In this document: in pieces, positions 48,582 to 58,396 of the stretch
Layout: every line of letters begins with the position of its first letter
Position numbering within the stretch: the first letter of the stretch is position 1
Assembly: GCF_000590885.1 (NCBI RefSeq)
Contig: NZ_JFHN01000036.1
Location: forward strand, 1 to 63,182
DNA: 63,182 nucleotides
Direction of reading: 5' to 3'
Source of the DNA: Erwinia mallotivora
GTDB lineage: Bacteria; Pseudomonadota; Gammaproteobacteria; Enterobacterales; Enterobacteriaceae
The notes under the pieces: model-generated
Seen by the model: the letters and a program-made list of their open reading frames with translations, nothing else
Databases searched by the model: none
What the model was told of the DNA's origin: nothing
Program-made: the position numbers and the translations under genes

Positions 48582-48995
48582 ATGGCTGTTGAAATAAAAT
48601 ATGTTGTGGTCAGAAAAGGTGAGGAAAAAATGACTTTCGCCAGTAAAAAAGAAGCCGATGCCTACGACAAAATGCTGGATATGGCGGAAGTCTTCTCCGA
48701 CTGGCTTGGTGTGGCCCCGCTGACGATTGACGAAGAGCAGCGCGAAATACTCGGACTGTTCCTCGCAGAGAATAAAGATGCCCTTGCACATATTCTGCGT
48801 ACCAGCAAACAACCTGAGCGTGCGAATGTGAGCATGGAAGGCAACGACCTGAACCCGGCCGGGGAGCCCGGCAAGGCTGTTGATACCGGGCAGGAAAGCG
48901 ACACTCTGGCAGACGCCACGGATGAAGCAGAACCGAAGAACAAACTGAAAGCGATCGGTGCAGGCAAACCCTCCCGCGCCAGTAAGGTAGCCTGA
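48582..48995 (+). CDS. yebG: SOS-induced protein YebG with C-terminal extension
   Basis: 137 residues; the first ~95 match E. coli YebG (MAVEIKYVVVRKGEEKMTFA, SKKEADAYDKMLDMAEVF), a small DNA-damage-inducible protein of unclear role. After residue ~95 an acidic, low-complexity linker leads to a basic tail (LKAIGAGKPSRASKVA) not found in the 96-residue E. coli protein. The ATG at 48582 is preferred over a GTG three codons upstream because AAGGTGG lies at the right distance. Controlled by the LexA box just upstream. Confidence 0.92.
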   Translation: MAVEIKYVVVRKGEEKMTFASKKEADAYDKMLDMAEVFSDWLGVAPLTIDEEQREILGLFLAENKDALAHILRTSKQPERANVSMEGNDLNPAGEPGKAVDTGQESDTLADATDEAEPKNKLKAIGAGKPSRASKVA

Positions 48996-49248
48996 GGTCA
49001 GCAAACGAAATCCGTCCGTTGCTGCGGTCCTCTCATCCGGGGCCTGCGACTTCGGTGACCGGCAGTGTGCCGGGAGTCTGGCGTTGTGCTCCACGACGTG
49101 CGTGCTGTTACCTTATTTTACGGGGTAACCACAGGAGATGCGATGCGGCGACCAGTTTGCCAGATGAACCGGGTTTACCCGTCGAACCGGCTCCGGAGCG
49201 TCGCCGGATTGGACGACGTTTTCCATTGCAGCACAGCGGCAGATTTAT

Positions 49249-50067
49249 TCAGATGCCACAACATCGCTTCAGGGCAGACATGGCTTCTATTGCCACGTCG
49301 TGAGCTGCACGCTGATGCAACTGGTCGTTAAAGACTTCCAGGCCAAGAGGTCCGTTGTAGCCACCCTCTGCCAGATAATCCAGCAGGGTGTTCAGCGGGA
49401 AACACCCCTCGCCGGGTAACAGGCGCTTATGACGTGCGATGTCGACCAGCGCGTGCTCATCGGGCAGGGCGGCGAGGTCGGACAGCTGTACCAGAAAGAT
49501 TTTATCCATCGGGATCCCTGCCAGGTCTGCTACCGAGCGCCGACGGGCAAAGATGTGGAAAGCATCGACCACCAGACCAAGATTCGGCTGATCGATACGC
49601 TGCACCAGCTGCCATGCTGCCGCAGTATTGTTAATGTGTGTACTCCATGCCATAGCTTCAAAGGCCACCCTCAGTCCCCGCCTGCCTGCCTCATCTACCA
49701 GCCAGCGGATATCCTCCTCTTCGCGCCCGGCAAGACAATTATCAGCGGTTGATGCTGGCGTCAGCAGCGTGGTTGCACCGAGAGCCACTGCCGTATCCAG
49801 CATCACCAAAGCTTCATCACATTTTCGCTGACGAACGGCGTCCGGTGCGCCATCGAAATCCAGCAGCACCTGATAATCGGTAAATGCCAGATTTTTAGCG
49901 CTGACCAGGTCAATAATCCCCGGCACGCCGCCGCCCGCTTTCTCCACATCCTGCCGCCAGAGTTCAATCTGACTGAAGCCCGCCTGCGCTGCGGCCTCAA
50001 TTTTTTCTTCGGGTGTTCCCCCTAAAATAACCGTGTTGATAAACAGGGGATTATGAGCAAATCGCAT
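49249..50067 (-). CDS. Sugar phosphate isomerase/epimerase-family TIM-barrel protein
   Basis: 272 residues of the xylose-isomerase-like (AP endonuclease 2) TIM-barrel family: FINTVILGGTPEEKIEAAAQ, FSQIELWRQDVE, VAFEAMAWSTHINN, LGLVVDAFHIF, ERLLPGEG-like KRLLPGEGCFPLNTLLDYL and GPLGLEVFNDQL, which carry the metal-binding Glu/Asp/His residues of the fold. Relatives act on sugars, inosose or 3-dehydroshikimate; the substrate here cannot be named. The ATG at 50067 follows GAGGAAA. A single gene between yebG and yebE, not in the E. coli order. Confidence 0.82.
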   Translation of the reverse strand: MRFAHNPLFINTVILGGTPEEKIEAAAQAGFSQIELWRQDVEKAGGGVPGIIDLVSAKNLAFTDYQVLLDFDGAPDAVRQRKCDEALVMLDTAVALGATTLLTPASTADNCLAGREEEDIRWLVDEAGRRGLRVAFEAMAWSTHINNTAAAWQLVQRIDQPNLGLVVDAFHIFARRRSVADLAGIPMDKIFLVQLSDLAALPDEHALVDIARHKRLLPGEGCFPLNTLLDYLAEGGYNGPLGLEVFNDQLHQRAAHDVAIEAMSALKRCCGI

Positions 50068-50302
50068 GATTTTCCTCAGCCGATATCCGGCGATTAAGTG
50101 TCGAATCAGTTCTACCGTCAAAACCTGAGATGCCGCTGTCTTCCCTGCGCGAATGCCAGGCATAATGATTATCATGCTAATTATAGTGTTGTTCCTTTGT
50201 TAGCGAAGTGTAGCTGGTTGTTTTCGGGGCTTTTCCAGACTTGACGGTTCTTGACGTAACGCCCTCTATGCTGGACGTTTTCTGTCACTGAAAGGAAAGA
50301 CG

Positions 50303-50956
50303 ATGGCTGACTGGCTGAAACAAATTCAAAATATGCTGGGCAATGGTAAGCAGGGAAAAAGTGGTGGCGAGGGATTAGGCAAGATGCTGGCACCGGGCGC
50401 GCTGGGTGGTCTGGCAGGCCTGCTGATAGCGAGTAAATCTTCGCGCAAACTGCTGACGAAATACGGGAAAAATGCGCTGATCATCGGCGGCAGCGCGGCG
50501 GCGGGGGCGGTGCTGTGGAATAAATATAAGCAGCGTATCGCTGAAACCCACCGCGACCAGCCGCAGTTCGGTCAGCAGTTCTCGCCACCAGACCGTCGTG
50601 CGGAGCGTCTGGTGCAGGCGCTGGTGTTTGCGGCGAAAAGCGATGGTCATATTGACAATAACGAGCGACAGGCGATCGACCAGCATATTCAGCAGGCCGG
50701 GCTGGGCGCAGAGGGTGAGCGAATGATCCAGCAGGCCATTGATATGCCCCTGGATCCACAAAAGCTGGCGAAGGACATCAGTAATGAGGAGGAAGCGCTG
50801 GAGGTCTATTTCCTCAGTAATCTGGTGATTGACGTGGACCATTTCATGGAGCGCAGCTACCTTCAGGCTCTCGCAGACGAACTGAAAATACCCCAGGATG
50901 TTCGCGAGAGTATTGCCAGTGATATTCAGGCTGAAAAGCAAAAATTATCTGCCTGA
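50303..50956 (+). CDS. yebE: DUF533-family inner-membrane protein YebE
   Basis: 217 residues: glycine-rich membrane region [20 protein letters not shown] then [20 protein letters not shown], and a C-terminal TerB-like helical domain ([20 protein letters not shown]). E. coli YebE belongs to the Cpx envelope-stress regulon; no CpxR box was recognised here. Function unknown. Confidence 0.92.
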   Translation: MADWLKQIQNMLGNGKQGKSGGEGLGKMLAPGALGGLAGLLIASKSSRKLLTKYGKNALIIGGSAAAGAVLWNKYKQRIAETHRDQPQFGQQFSPPDRRAERLVQALVFAAKSDGHIDNNERQAIDQHIQQAGLGAEGERMIQQAIDMPLDPQKLAKDISNEEEALEVYFLSNLVIDVDHFMERSYLQALADELKIPQDVRESIASDIQAEKQKLSA

Positions 50957-51084
50957 TCACCCGCCGGGGGCATCTTTGTCCCCAAGCTGTTGTTTTATCA
51001 CCGACCGCTTCAGGCTCCCGCCTGACAATCAGCGCGGTAAATGCCACACTAAGCAGACATGACTGACTTAGTGGATGTCCGATA

Positions 51085-53145
51085 ATGCCGAAACCCCCAA
51101 TCGCCAGAAAAATTCCTGTTGAAATGACCCTGCACGGTGAGACGCGCATCGATAACTATTACTGGCTGCGTGATGACCAGCGTCAGCAGCAGGATGTTGT
51201 TGACTATCTCGAAGCTGAAAATGAGTACGGCAGCGCGATTATGGCACCGCACCAGGCGTTGCGGCAGGAGGTGCTGAAGGAAATTATTCAACGTATTCCG
51301 CCACGTGAGTTTTCCGTGCCCTATGTTAAAAGGGGCTGGCGTTATCAGAGCCGCTACGAGGAAGGCAAAGAGTATGCAATTTATACCCGCCAGCCGGAAG
51401 ACACTGCCACACCGGAGCAATGGGAGATCCTGCTTGACTGCAATCAGCGAGCGGCAGGCGCAGATTTTTATACCCTCGGCGGACTGGGTATCAGTCCGGA
51501 TAATCAACTGCTGGCGGTGGCAGAGGACTATCTGTCACGCCGTCAGTACGACATTCGTTTCTTCAATCTGACCACCGGCGAGTGGTATCCGGAAGTGCTG
51601 GAGCATGTCTCTTCAGGATTTGCATGGGCGGACAGCGGCACGTTCTATTACGTGCTGAAAGACAGGCAGACTCTGCTGCCGTGGCAGGTATGGCGTCACC
51701 GACCTGGCACCTCACAACAGGAAGATGAACTGGTTTATGAAGAGCAGGACGACACCTTTTACGTCAGCGTTCACAAAACCACCTCTGAGCAGTTTGTTGT
51801 TATCAGTCTGAACAGCACCACCACCAGTGAAATTTTGTTGCTGGATGCGGATTCCGCCACGGCTGAGCCACAGATATTCTGTCCACGCCGTAAAGATCAC
51901 GAGTACGCGGTGGATCACTATCAGCAACAGTTCTGGGTTCGCTCGAACCGGGAAGGGAAGAATTTTGCACTTTATTACAGCCAGCAGTTCAGTGAGGACA
52001 GCTGGCAAACCCTGATCCCGGCACGCACGCCTGTTCTTCTGGAGGATTTCAGCCTGTTCCGTGACTGGTTGGTGGTGCAGGAACGCGAGCAGGGGCAGAC
52101 CAGACTGCGGCAGATCTGTCGCAAGACCGGCAGGGATGTGGTAATTGCTTTCGATGACCCTGCCTGCGTAACCTGGCTCTCTTACAATCCCTCACCGGAA
52201 ACTGCGCTGCTGCGCTACGGTTACTCCTCGATGACCACGCCCGATACCCTTTACGAGCTGGACATGGACAGTGGCGAGCGCAGGACGCTCAAGCAGACTG
52301 AAGTAAAAGGTTTCAACGCCGGCGATTATTGCAGTGAACGGCACTGGATAACCGCGCGCGACGGCGTGAAGGTGCCGGTGTCGCTGGTTTATCACCGGCA
52401 ACATTTCCAGCCGAAAAAAAATCCACTGCTGGTATACGGCTACGGTGCTTACGGCAGCAGTATGGATGCTGATTTCAGCGCCAGTCGCCTGAGCCTGTTA
52501 GATCGGGGTTTTGTCTTCGCCATTGCGCATATTCGTGGTGGCGGTGAGCTGGGGCAGCAGTGGTACGATGACGGAAAGTTGCTCAATAAAATGAATACCT
52601 TTCACGATTTTATCGATGCCACCCACGCGCTGGTGGCGCAGGGCTATGGCGATCCGGAAAGAATTTACGCCATGGGCGGCAGCGCGGGTGGCCTGTTGAT
52701 GGGAGCGGTGGTCAATATGGCGTCATCCTGTTTTCATGGCATTGTGGCTCAGGTACCGTTTGTCGATGTGATAACCACCATGCTGGATGAGTCAATTCCC
52801 CTGACGACCGCTGAATATGATGAATGGGGAAATCCGGCTGACGAGACGTTCTATCATTATATCCGTCAGTACAGTCCGTACGATGGCGTCATTGCGCAGA
52901 ACTATCCGCACATGCTGGTGACTACCGGCCTGCATGACTCGCAGGTGCAGTACTGGGAACCGGCAAAATGGGTTGCCAGATTGCGTGATGTGAAAACCGA
53001 TAACAATCTGCTGATACTCGACACCGACATGGACTCCGGCCACGGCGGTAAATCGGGTCGCTTTACCTTCTATGAAGGGGTGGCGGATGAGTTTACCTTT
53101 CTGATCGCGCTGGCACAGGGCAATCTCGCTCCCACGGCTGACTGA
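51085..53145 (+). CDS. ptrB: Oligopeptidase B (protease II)
   Basis: 686-residue prolyl-oligopeptidase-family serine peptidase that cuts short peptides after Arg or Lys. N-terminal beta-propeller (~70-400) and C-terminal alpha/beta-hydrolase domain with nucleophile in [18 protein letters not shown], catalytic Asp region in [16 protein letters not shown] and His in [12 protein letters not shown]. Length equals E. coli PtrB. Confidence 0.97.
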   Translation: MPKPPIARKIPVEMTLHGETRIDNYYWLRDDQRQQQDVVDYLEAENEYGSAIMAPHQALRQEVLKEIIQRIPPREFSVPYVKRGWRYQSRYEEGKEYAIYTRQPEDTATPEQWEILLDCNQRAAGADFYTLGGLGISPDNQLLAVAEDYLSRRQYDIRFFNLTTGEWYPEVLEHVSSGFAWADSGTFYYVLKDRQTLLPWQVWRHRPGTSQQEDELVYEEQDDTFYVSVHKTTSEQFVVISLNSTTTSEILLLDADSATAEPQIFCPRRKDHEYAVDHYQQQFWVRSNREGKNFALYYSQQFSEDSWQTLIPARTPVLLEDFSLFRDWLVVQEREQGQTRLRQICRKTGRDVVIAFDDPACVTWLSYNPSPETALLRYGYSSMTTPDTLYELDMDSGERRTLKQTEVKGFNAGDYCSERHWITARDGVKVPVSLVYHRQHFQPKKNPLLVYGYGAYGSSMDADFSASRLSLLDRGFVFAIAHIRGGGELGQQWYDDGKLLNKMNTFHDFIDATHALVAQGYGDPERIYAMGGSAGGLLMGAVVNMASSCFHGIVAQVPFVDVITTMLDESIPLTTAEYDEWGNPADETFYHYIRQYSPYDGVIAQNYPHMLVTTGLHDSQVQYWEPAKWVARLRDVKTDNNLLILDTDMDSGHGGKSGRFTFYEGVADEFTFLIALAQGNLAPTAD

Positions 53146-53217
53146 ATTTTACTCCCGAAGACTGCCGCCACTCTGCCGAATGCCCGCAGAGTGGCGGGCA
53201 GGATGGCTGGTCGGGCA

Positions 53218-54090
53218 TCAGCCCGGCATCGGCAAAGATTCCAGCATTTTCTTCAGGTTGATGGCATCCCAGGGAAGATGTTCCGCCAGGGTTATACAGG
53301 CTATTTGCGACCTGCTGGCGGCGTGATTGACCAGCGTCACCACCTCATTGATTGTCAGTCTGCCTTCCGCTGCACCCGCAAAATCGTCTTTACCTCTGGC
53401 GGTTCTTGCGAACAGCACAGAGCGGAACAGGGTCGGATCCAACACATCAAGATCGATATGCACCGCCAGATATTTAATGCCCTGTTTCTCTATCCAGTCT
53501 GTCACCGGCTGCGCACCGTTTTTAATCTCCTGCGGGCCGCAGGTGGCGATACCGTGCCGGGCGATAAATGCCTCTTCATGCGGCAGGGGATGATGAATAC
53601 CGGCAATCATGATGTTGCATGGGGAGAGAGGGCGCTGAATATTTTCAGTCAGATCCGGGTCGCCGTATCCCATCAGTGCGCCCAGCACATGGGCATGAGC
53701 GTGGGAAAAATGTTGTGGATCCATCACATCCGGATGCGAATCGACCCACAGCACACCCAGGTCGTCACCATATTTTTCAACCAGGTAAGAGAAGGGGGCC
53801 AGTGATACCAGACAGTCACCTCCCAGAACCACCATACTGTCGGGTTGGTGTCTGTGGATAATTTTTCTGGCCGCCGCCAGTTGTGTACGGATTTGCTCCC
53901 GCCCGACAATACCATTTTCAGTGACCAGCGGTGTCGACGCTGGCTGCACGACGGGCACCTCTTCTGTGGGCCCGATAGTGGGTGGAGCAAGCCAGGCCAG
54001 CAGACGTGAACCAAAATAGTAGTTTTCGTTATTGCCACCCTGCCATTGTGGGAACAGCAGTCTGAGGGTGTTATGCACAGCAGTACTCAT
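53218..54090 (-). CDS. Arginase/agmatinase-family ureohydrolase-like protein
   Basis: 290 residues with the manganese-binding motifs of the ureohydrolase fold: VVLGGDCLVSLAP (GGDHS-like, with Cys in place of His), LWVDSHPDVMDP (DAHxD-like), HAHAHVLGALMG and HIDLDVLDP (DxDxxDP). The C-for-H change in the first motif, the normal metal ligand position, makes ordinary arginase activity uncertain. Its start overlaps the stop of the oxidoreductase gene by one base, so the two are one operon under the divergent TetR gene. Substrate unknown. Confidence 0.82.
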   Translation of the reverse strand: MSTAVHNTLRLLFPQWQGGNNENYYFGSRLLAWLAPPTIGPTEEVPVVQPASTPLVTENGIVGREQIRTQLAAARKIIHRHQPDSMVVLGGDCLVSLAPFSYLVEKYGDDLGVLWVDSHPDVMDPQHFSHAHAHVLGALMGYGDPDLTENIQRPLSPCNIMIAGIHHPLPHEEAFIARHGIATCGPQEIKNGAQPVTDWIEKQGIKYLAVHIDLDVLDPTLFRSVLFARTARGKDDFAGAAEGRLTINEVVTLVNHAASRSQIACITLAEHLPWDAINLKKMLESLPMPG

Positions 54091-55082
54091 TATTTACTCC
54101 CTCCGTCATCATTGAGTTTGAGCAGGACAGTGCCTGCGGCCTGGCGGGAAGAGAGTCTGTGATAAGCTTCGGCGTAGTTATCCATCGGCCAGACACTGTC
54201 AATGCGTGGCTGCAGATGCCCTTCGGCAACATGCCTTTGCACCGCCTTCATGGCGATGGCGATCTCCTCATCACTTTCCATCCATGTATCGTAACCGAGC
54301 AGTTTTTTTTCATGGATAACCAGGTCCGGAATATCAATTTTTCCTTCCGTACCGCCAATAAAACCAATGGACACCACGGTTCCCCTGGGCCGAACGGCAC
54401 TGAGTAACGCCGGGAGCTGCTCCCCACCCACCTGATCGAATGCCACATCAGCCCCTTGATTATTGGTAAGGCTGAGGATGGTTTTTTTCAGATCCTGCAT
54501 CGATAAATTAATGACATGTTGCGCGCCAGCCTGTCGGGCATACGCCACTTTAGCGTCCGATGAAACCACAGCCATGACCTCCGCACCGGCCAGTATGGCG
54601 GTCTGGATCAGGGCATGGCCGACAGAGCCGCTTGCGCCGTTGATCACCACTCTGTCTCCGGGCTTTACTTTGCCGAGGCGGTTGACTGCCTGACAGGCTG
54701 TAATGTAATTGACCGGCAGCGCAGCAGCGGCCTCCGGAGGGTAATCAGCCGGTAAAGGCATCAGTCGTTTGTTTTCCACCAGCACCCATTGCTGCTGAAA
54801 ACCATCCTCTGTGATACCGCACTGACCACCGCCATACAGAGCGACCAGCGTGCCCGCAGGAAACAGATCGCTGCGGGCAACAATTCCTGCGCCATCATTG
54901 CTCAGTACCAGAGGCGCTTCAGCCAGTGGCAATTCTCCCAGACGAATGAGGTTTGAGAGGGGGTTGACGGTGGCCGCATGCATTTTGATCAGAGAATAAC
55001 CCGGTTTTGTCTCAGGAATTGCTCTTGTTTCGATTTGCATCTGTGGTTCCGGGCCGAACGAATTTGTCACCAGTGCTTTCAT
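54090..55082 (-). CDS. Zinc-type/quinone oxidoreductase (MDR superfamily)
   Basis: 330-residue NADPH-dependent medium-chain dehydrogenase: MKALVTNSFGPEPQMQIETR, AATVNPLSNLIRLGELP, nucleotide motif VVINGASGSVGHALIQTAIL, FDQVGGEQLPALLSAVRPRG. The catalytic-zinc ligands of alcohol dehydrogenases are not evident, which favours the quinone-oxidoreductase branch that reduces quinones or enals. Transcribed away from the TetR gene; a 26-base palindrome lies 21 bases before its start. Confidence 0.88.
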   Translation of the reverse strand: MKALVTNSFGPEPQMQIETRAIPETKPGYSLIKMHAATVNPLSNLIRLGELPLAEAPLVLSNDGAGIVARSDLFPAGTLVALYGGGQCGITEDGFQQQWVLVENKRLMPLPADYPPEAAAALPVNYITACQAVNRLGKVKPGDRVVINGASGSVGHALIQTAILAGAEVMAVVSSDAKVAYARQAGAQHVINLSMQDLKKTILSLTNNQGADVAFDQVGGEQLPALLSAVRPRGTVVSIGFIGGTEGKIDIPDLVIHEKKLLGYDTWMESDEEIAIAMKAVQRHVAEGHLQPRIDSVWPMDNYAEAYHRLSSRQAAGTVLLKLNDDGGSK

Positions 55083-55102
55083 TGACTCACCTTAATTTTG
55101 TG

Positions 55103-55128
55103 AAAATGAATGATCGTTCATTCATTTT
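55103..55128 (-). promoter_or_regulatory. TetR-type operator palindrome
   Basis: AAAATGAATGA and TCATTCATTTT are perfect 11-base arms around TCGT. The ATGAATGA/TCATTCAT arms are of the kind bound by TetR-family repressors. It lies just upstream of the oxidoreductase start and 251 bases before the divergent TetR gene. Confidence 0.8.
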
Positions 55129-55378
55129 GCAGTGTCCTAGTCTGTTTCGCAACCGGCTTTGTTTAAAACCTGGAGCTGAAGGGCATGGCTGACAACGCGC
55201 ATCCACTGCTGCTGGCTGGCCTCGCGTTCACTGGCAGCCTACTGAAAAGCGTAAAAACGGCACAGCAATAAGCGGTGATGTTTTCAGCAATTGACGGGTG
55301 AGCAGGAAGGGAATCAATGTTTGATGGCTATCCCGTCACAAAAGAAGATAGAATCAGCCACGACAGGAGAGTGGAGTC

Positions 55379-55951
55379 ATGTTGAAAGATTCAGAAACAT
55401 ATCACAAGCTGGTTGCCGCCGCCGCCGCCTGTTTCGCTGAAAAGGGGTTTAACGCAACCAGCGTAAGAGAAATTGCTACCCGTGCGGGTATCAGCCAGGG
55501 GGCGATGTACACCTATTTCAAAGGTAAAGATGAGCTCATCTCCGCTATTGTGCTGGAAGAACAACAATCAGCACTCAGTGCTCAACAGCAGTCATATCAG
55601 GGAACCTTTCTCCAGCGCGTCTGTTCTTTACTTGGTTCATGTATCAGCGACGTCGGTTATCCGGTCACCCACCGCCTTTGGGTAGAAATTATGGCCGAAT
55701 CGGCGCGCAATCATGCCCTTCAGCAGACATTTATTGCCAGCGACATCGCCATGCGGCAGGGGATAGCGGAGATTATTGTGCAGGGGATTGCTGCCGGAGA
55801 GTTTCGCCACGATATCGATACCGACGAGATGACCATCATGCTTTTTGCTTTGGTCGATGGGCTGATTGGCCGCAAAGCCATTAACAAAGACTTTTCAGTT
55901 GAACGTGACTTGCCCGCTTTTCGCGATACGCTTCGCCGCCTGCTGTGCTGA
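55379..55951 (+). CDS. TetR-family transcriptional repressor
   Basis: 190 residues; N-terminal helix-turn-helix FNATSVREIATRAGISQGAM-YTYFKGKDELI is a full TetR signature; the C-terminal helical domain is ligand-binding and not informative. Divergent from the oxidoreductase/arginase-like operon with a strong palindrome between them, so it most likely represses that operon in the absence of its inducer. Confidence 0.92.
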   Translation: MLKDSETYHKLVAAAAACFAEKGFNATSVREIATRAGISQGAMYTYFKGKDELISAIVLEEQQSALSAQQQSYQGTFLQRVCSLLGSCISDVGYPVTHRLWVEIMAESARNHALQQTFIASDIAMRQGIAEIIVQGIAAGEFRHDIDTDEMTIMLFALVDGLIGRKAINKDFSVERDLPAFRDTLRRLLC

Positions 55952-56118
55952 AAAATTTCTGCGCCAGCAGAACACGGGCGTCTGTGCCTGTTGAGGCAGG
56001 CCATTCAGACCCGATGAGGGTCATATTCCGGCGGTAATGACGCTTATATCCGCTTAACAGTTGCGCAGCAGGGCTTCAGCAAAGATTCGCAGGGGCGGTG
56101 AAAGGCTGGGCGCACGGC

Positions 56119-56781
56119 TTACTCTGCCGACAGGGCCCGCTCAATGGCGCTACGCAGGCTGGCATTCAGGTCGGGAATGTTTTTCAGCATCCACTTCAGA
56201 TAACCGGGATCACGCTTTACCACTTCATCAACTTTACTGCCGCGGTATTTGCCAAATGGGAAAGTGACAGCAGAACCACGCACCTGCATCCTGCGAACCA
56301 TTTCCCCGGCATCCCAGCCAGAAAACGTCATGATGCGAATAAGCAGTGACGCTGTCACGTAGCAGTCATACAACGCCCGGTGTGCGTGCAGGCCAGGCGG
56401 CGTTTCCACCTCCAGTTGCAGGGATTCCCGCAGCGCCTGGTTGCCGTATTTTCTGCCCGGCCACAAACCTCGTGCCAGCGTCATGGTGCAAATCCACTCA
56501 CCCTGCATCTCTGGCAGCATTCGGCGATCAAAACTGGCGTTATGGGCAACGTAATAGTTGCTGCCATGATAGCGATGGATAGCCTGCTCGATGGTGGGCT
56601 TACCGGCCACCATCGATTCAGTAATGCGGTGAATGGCCATAGCCTGACGGCTGATGGGGCGATCGGGGCAAATCAGATCGCTCATGGGATTGACAATGGT
56701 GTTGTTAATGACATCCACTGAGGCCACTTCGACAATGCCGCCTTGCAGGCCACAGGTTTCAGTATCGATCACACGTAACAT
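56119..56781 (-). CDS. exoX: Exodeoxyribonuclease X
   Basis: DEDDh 3'-5' exonuclease acting in mismatch repair and recombination. 220 residues, same as E. coli ExoX. First acidic pair in LRVIDTETCGLQGG, then HRITESMV, YYVAHNASFDRRMLPEM, and HRALYDCYVTASLL with the catalytic His and Asp. The ATG at 56781 gives the family start; the frame is open further upstream. Confidence 0.95.
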   Translation of the reverse strand: MLRVIDTETCGLQGGIVEVASVDVINNTIVNPMSDLICPDRPISRQAMAIHRITESMVAGKPTIEQAIHRYHGSNYYVAHNASFDRRMLPEMQGEWICTMTLARGLWPGRKYGNQALRESLQLEVETPPGLHAHRALYDCYVTASLLIRIMTFSGWDAGEMVRRMQVRGSAVTFPFGKYRGSKVDEVVKRDPGYLKWMLKNIPDLNASLRSAIERALSAE

Positions 56782-56792
56782 AATGCTCTCTG

Positions 56793-57551
56793 TCAGATTA
56801 CCGTCGGTAAGCGCACCGGATGCACTTCTCCCTGCCAACCACTCTCCGTCCTGCGAGCGATGACCAGCTGTTCGCCGCTACCACCCTGCACGACCTGACG
56901 ACCCTGTTCGTCCCAGACGGCACTTTTCCCGGCACTCTGGTAACCACCGGTCGGCAGGGCATGATTAGCCATCAGCACCGCCATTTTGTATTGCGTAGCC
57001 CAGCGCACCAGAAAGTCGCAGCCATGCTGATAACCTTTTTCCGATGCCAGTACACCCGTGGCGTAAAGATTAGCACCGCGAAGGGCCGCGTCCCGGGCGT
57101 ATTCCTCAACGCTGATATCTGCGCAAACCGCCAGCGCGATGTTATGCCGCTGATAGCCAAACAGCGGGATCCCGGCACCCGCCTGAAAAAAAAGATTTTC
57201 ATCACCAAACAGGTTGCGCTTGCCATACGCCAGACGTGTGCCATCGGGTAGAAACGCCAACGGGCACAGCAGGGTGTGATCGCCATCCAGTAACGGCAAC
57301 CCGATGACAATAATCATCTGATGCTGGCTGGCGGCGATAGCAAAGGGTTCCAGTCTGGGATCGTCCATATTCATCGACAGTTCACGGCTGAGGGCCAGCT
57401 CGTAGCCCGTCAGGGATAATTCGGGGAAAATCAGAACATTAACCTGATGTTCAGCAGCCTGATGGATAAATTCAAGATGGTGCGAGATGTTCCAGTCAGT
57501 CTCTCCGGAACGCGACCCTGATTGTGCCGCAGCGACACTCCAGACGGACAT
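56793..57551 (-). CDS. Carbon-nitrogen hydrolase (nitrilase superfamily), YobB-like
   Basis: 252 residues with the nitrilase Glu-Lys-Cys triad: Glu in VLIFPELSLTGYEL, Lys in RLAYGKRNLFGDE, Cys in IALAVCADISVEEYA. These enzymes cleave amides or nitriles. Lies 11 bases upstream of exoX on the same strand, as yobB does in E. coli, and is full length here. Substrate unknown. Confidence 0.85.
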   Translation of the reverse strand: MSVWSVAAAQSGSRSGETDWNISHHLEFIHQAAEHQVNVLIFPELSLTGYELALSRELSMNMDDPRLEPFAIAASQHQMIIVIGLPLLDGDHTLLCPLAFLPDGTRLAYGKRNLFGDENLFFQAGAGIPLFGYQRHNIALAVCADISVEEYARDAALRGANLYATGVLASEKGYQHGCDFLVRWATQYKMAVLMANHALPTGGYQSAGKSAVWDEQGRQVVQGGSGEQLVIARRTESGWQGEVHPVRLPTVI

Positions 57552-57635
57552 ATACTCTCCTGCATAGCAGTTTCAGAAGACGTATCTCATCCTAAGCGCA
57601 GCGTAAACACAAGGGAATAACACGAATATTAAATA

Positions 57636-57866
57636 CTATTTTTGTTTCGGTTCATAAGGCAGGCGTGAAAAACCCAGCGAAGCCTGACGGTATTGCATCA
57701 GGCGCTGACGAAACCAGTCACGAAGGGCTTCCGGCTGTTCACGCTCTACCGATTCGGCAATCACCGGCATGTTATAGCGTTCTTTAAAGGCAACGCTGGC
57801 GGCTGCCAGGTCGACGTTCACTTTGTCTTTTTCTTCCTGCGGCAACAGAGCAAGATTGTGATTCAT
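57636..57866 (-). CDS. holE: DNA polymerase III subunit theta
   Basis: 76 residues, exactly the E. coli length. Core pattern [32 protein letters not shown] matches HolE, which binds and stabilises the epsilon proofreading subunit. GAGGAATAA precedes the ATG. Confidence 0.96.
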   Translation of the reverse strand: MNHNLALLPQEEKDKVNVDLAAASVAFKERYNMPVIAESVEREQPEALRDWFRQRLMQYRQASLGFSRLPYEPKQK

Positions 57867-58029
57867 TTATTCCTCCTGATTATGTCGGCCAGGATAAAAC
57901 AGCGGGTGATATTTCGCAAGCCTGCCCGTTGGCTGAGGGCTGATCTGCTCGACACCTTATTTTAAGCGGAGTATTCTTGCGGCCTTATCGCAGCCGTCGG
58001 GTTGCTCTGATTAAGATGGAATCTTGTCC

Positions 58030-58395
58030 ATGCGTAAACTCCCGCTCTTATTTGTCCTCGCCTCCGTAGCCACGCTGTTTTCCTTACAGGCTTCTGCCCA
58101 CGCCCACCTTAAAAGTCAGTACCCGGCTGCGAATGCACATGTCACTGCTTCACCGCAGGCGCTCACGCTGACTTTTTCCGAGGATATTGAACCGGCTTTC
58201 AGCGGGGTTGACATTACCGATGCCAGTCAGAAAGCTGTCCCACTGACAAAGGCGGAACGGGCACCCAGGCAACACAACCAGCTGATCGTCCCGCTGGAAA
58301 AGCCACTGGTGGCGGGCCACTATCAGGTCAGCTGGCATGTACTCTCTGTTGACGGACATAAGACCCACGGGAACTATGGATTCAGCGTGAAGTGA
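58030..58395 (+). CDS. yobA: CopC-like periplasmic copper-binding protein YobA
   Basis: 121 residues with a signal peptide ending ASA before HAHLKSQYPAANAHV, whose first His after cleavage is the typical CopC copper ligand; the C-terminal WHVLSVDGHKTHGNYGF carries the second histidine cluster. Works with the membrane protein YebZ. The ATG at 58030 is used rather than a TTG two codons upstream. Confidence 0.93.
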   Translation: MRKLPLLFVLASVATLFSLQASAHAHLKSQYPAANAHVTASPQALTLTFSEDIEPAFSGVDITDASQKAVPLTKAERAPRQHNQLIVPLEKPLVAGHYQVSWHVLSVDGHKTHGNYGFSVK

Positions 58396-58396
58396 T

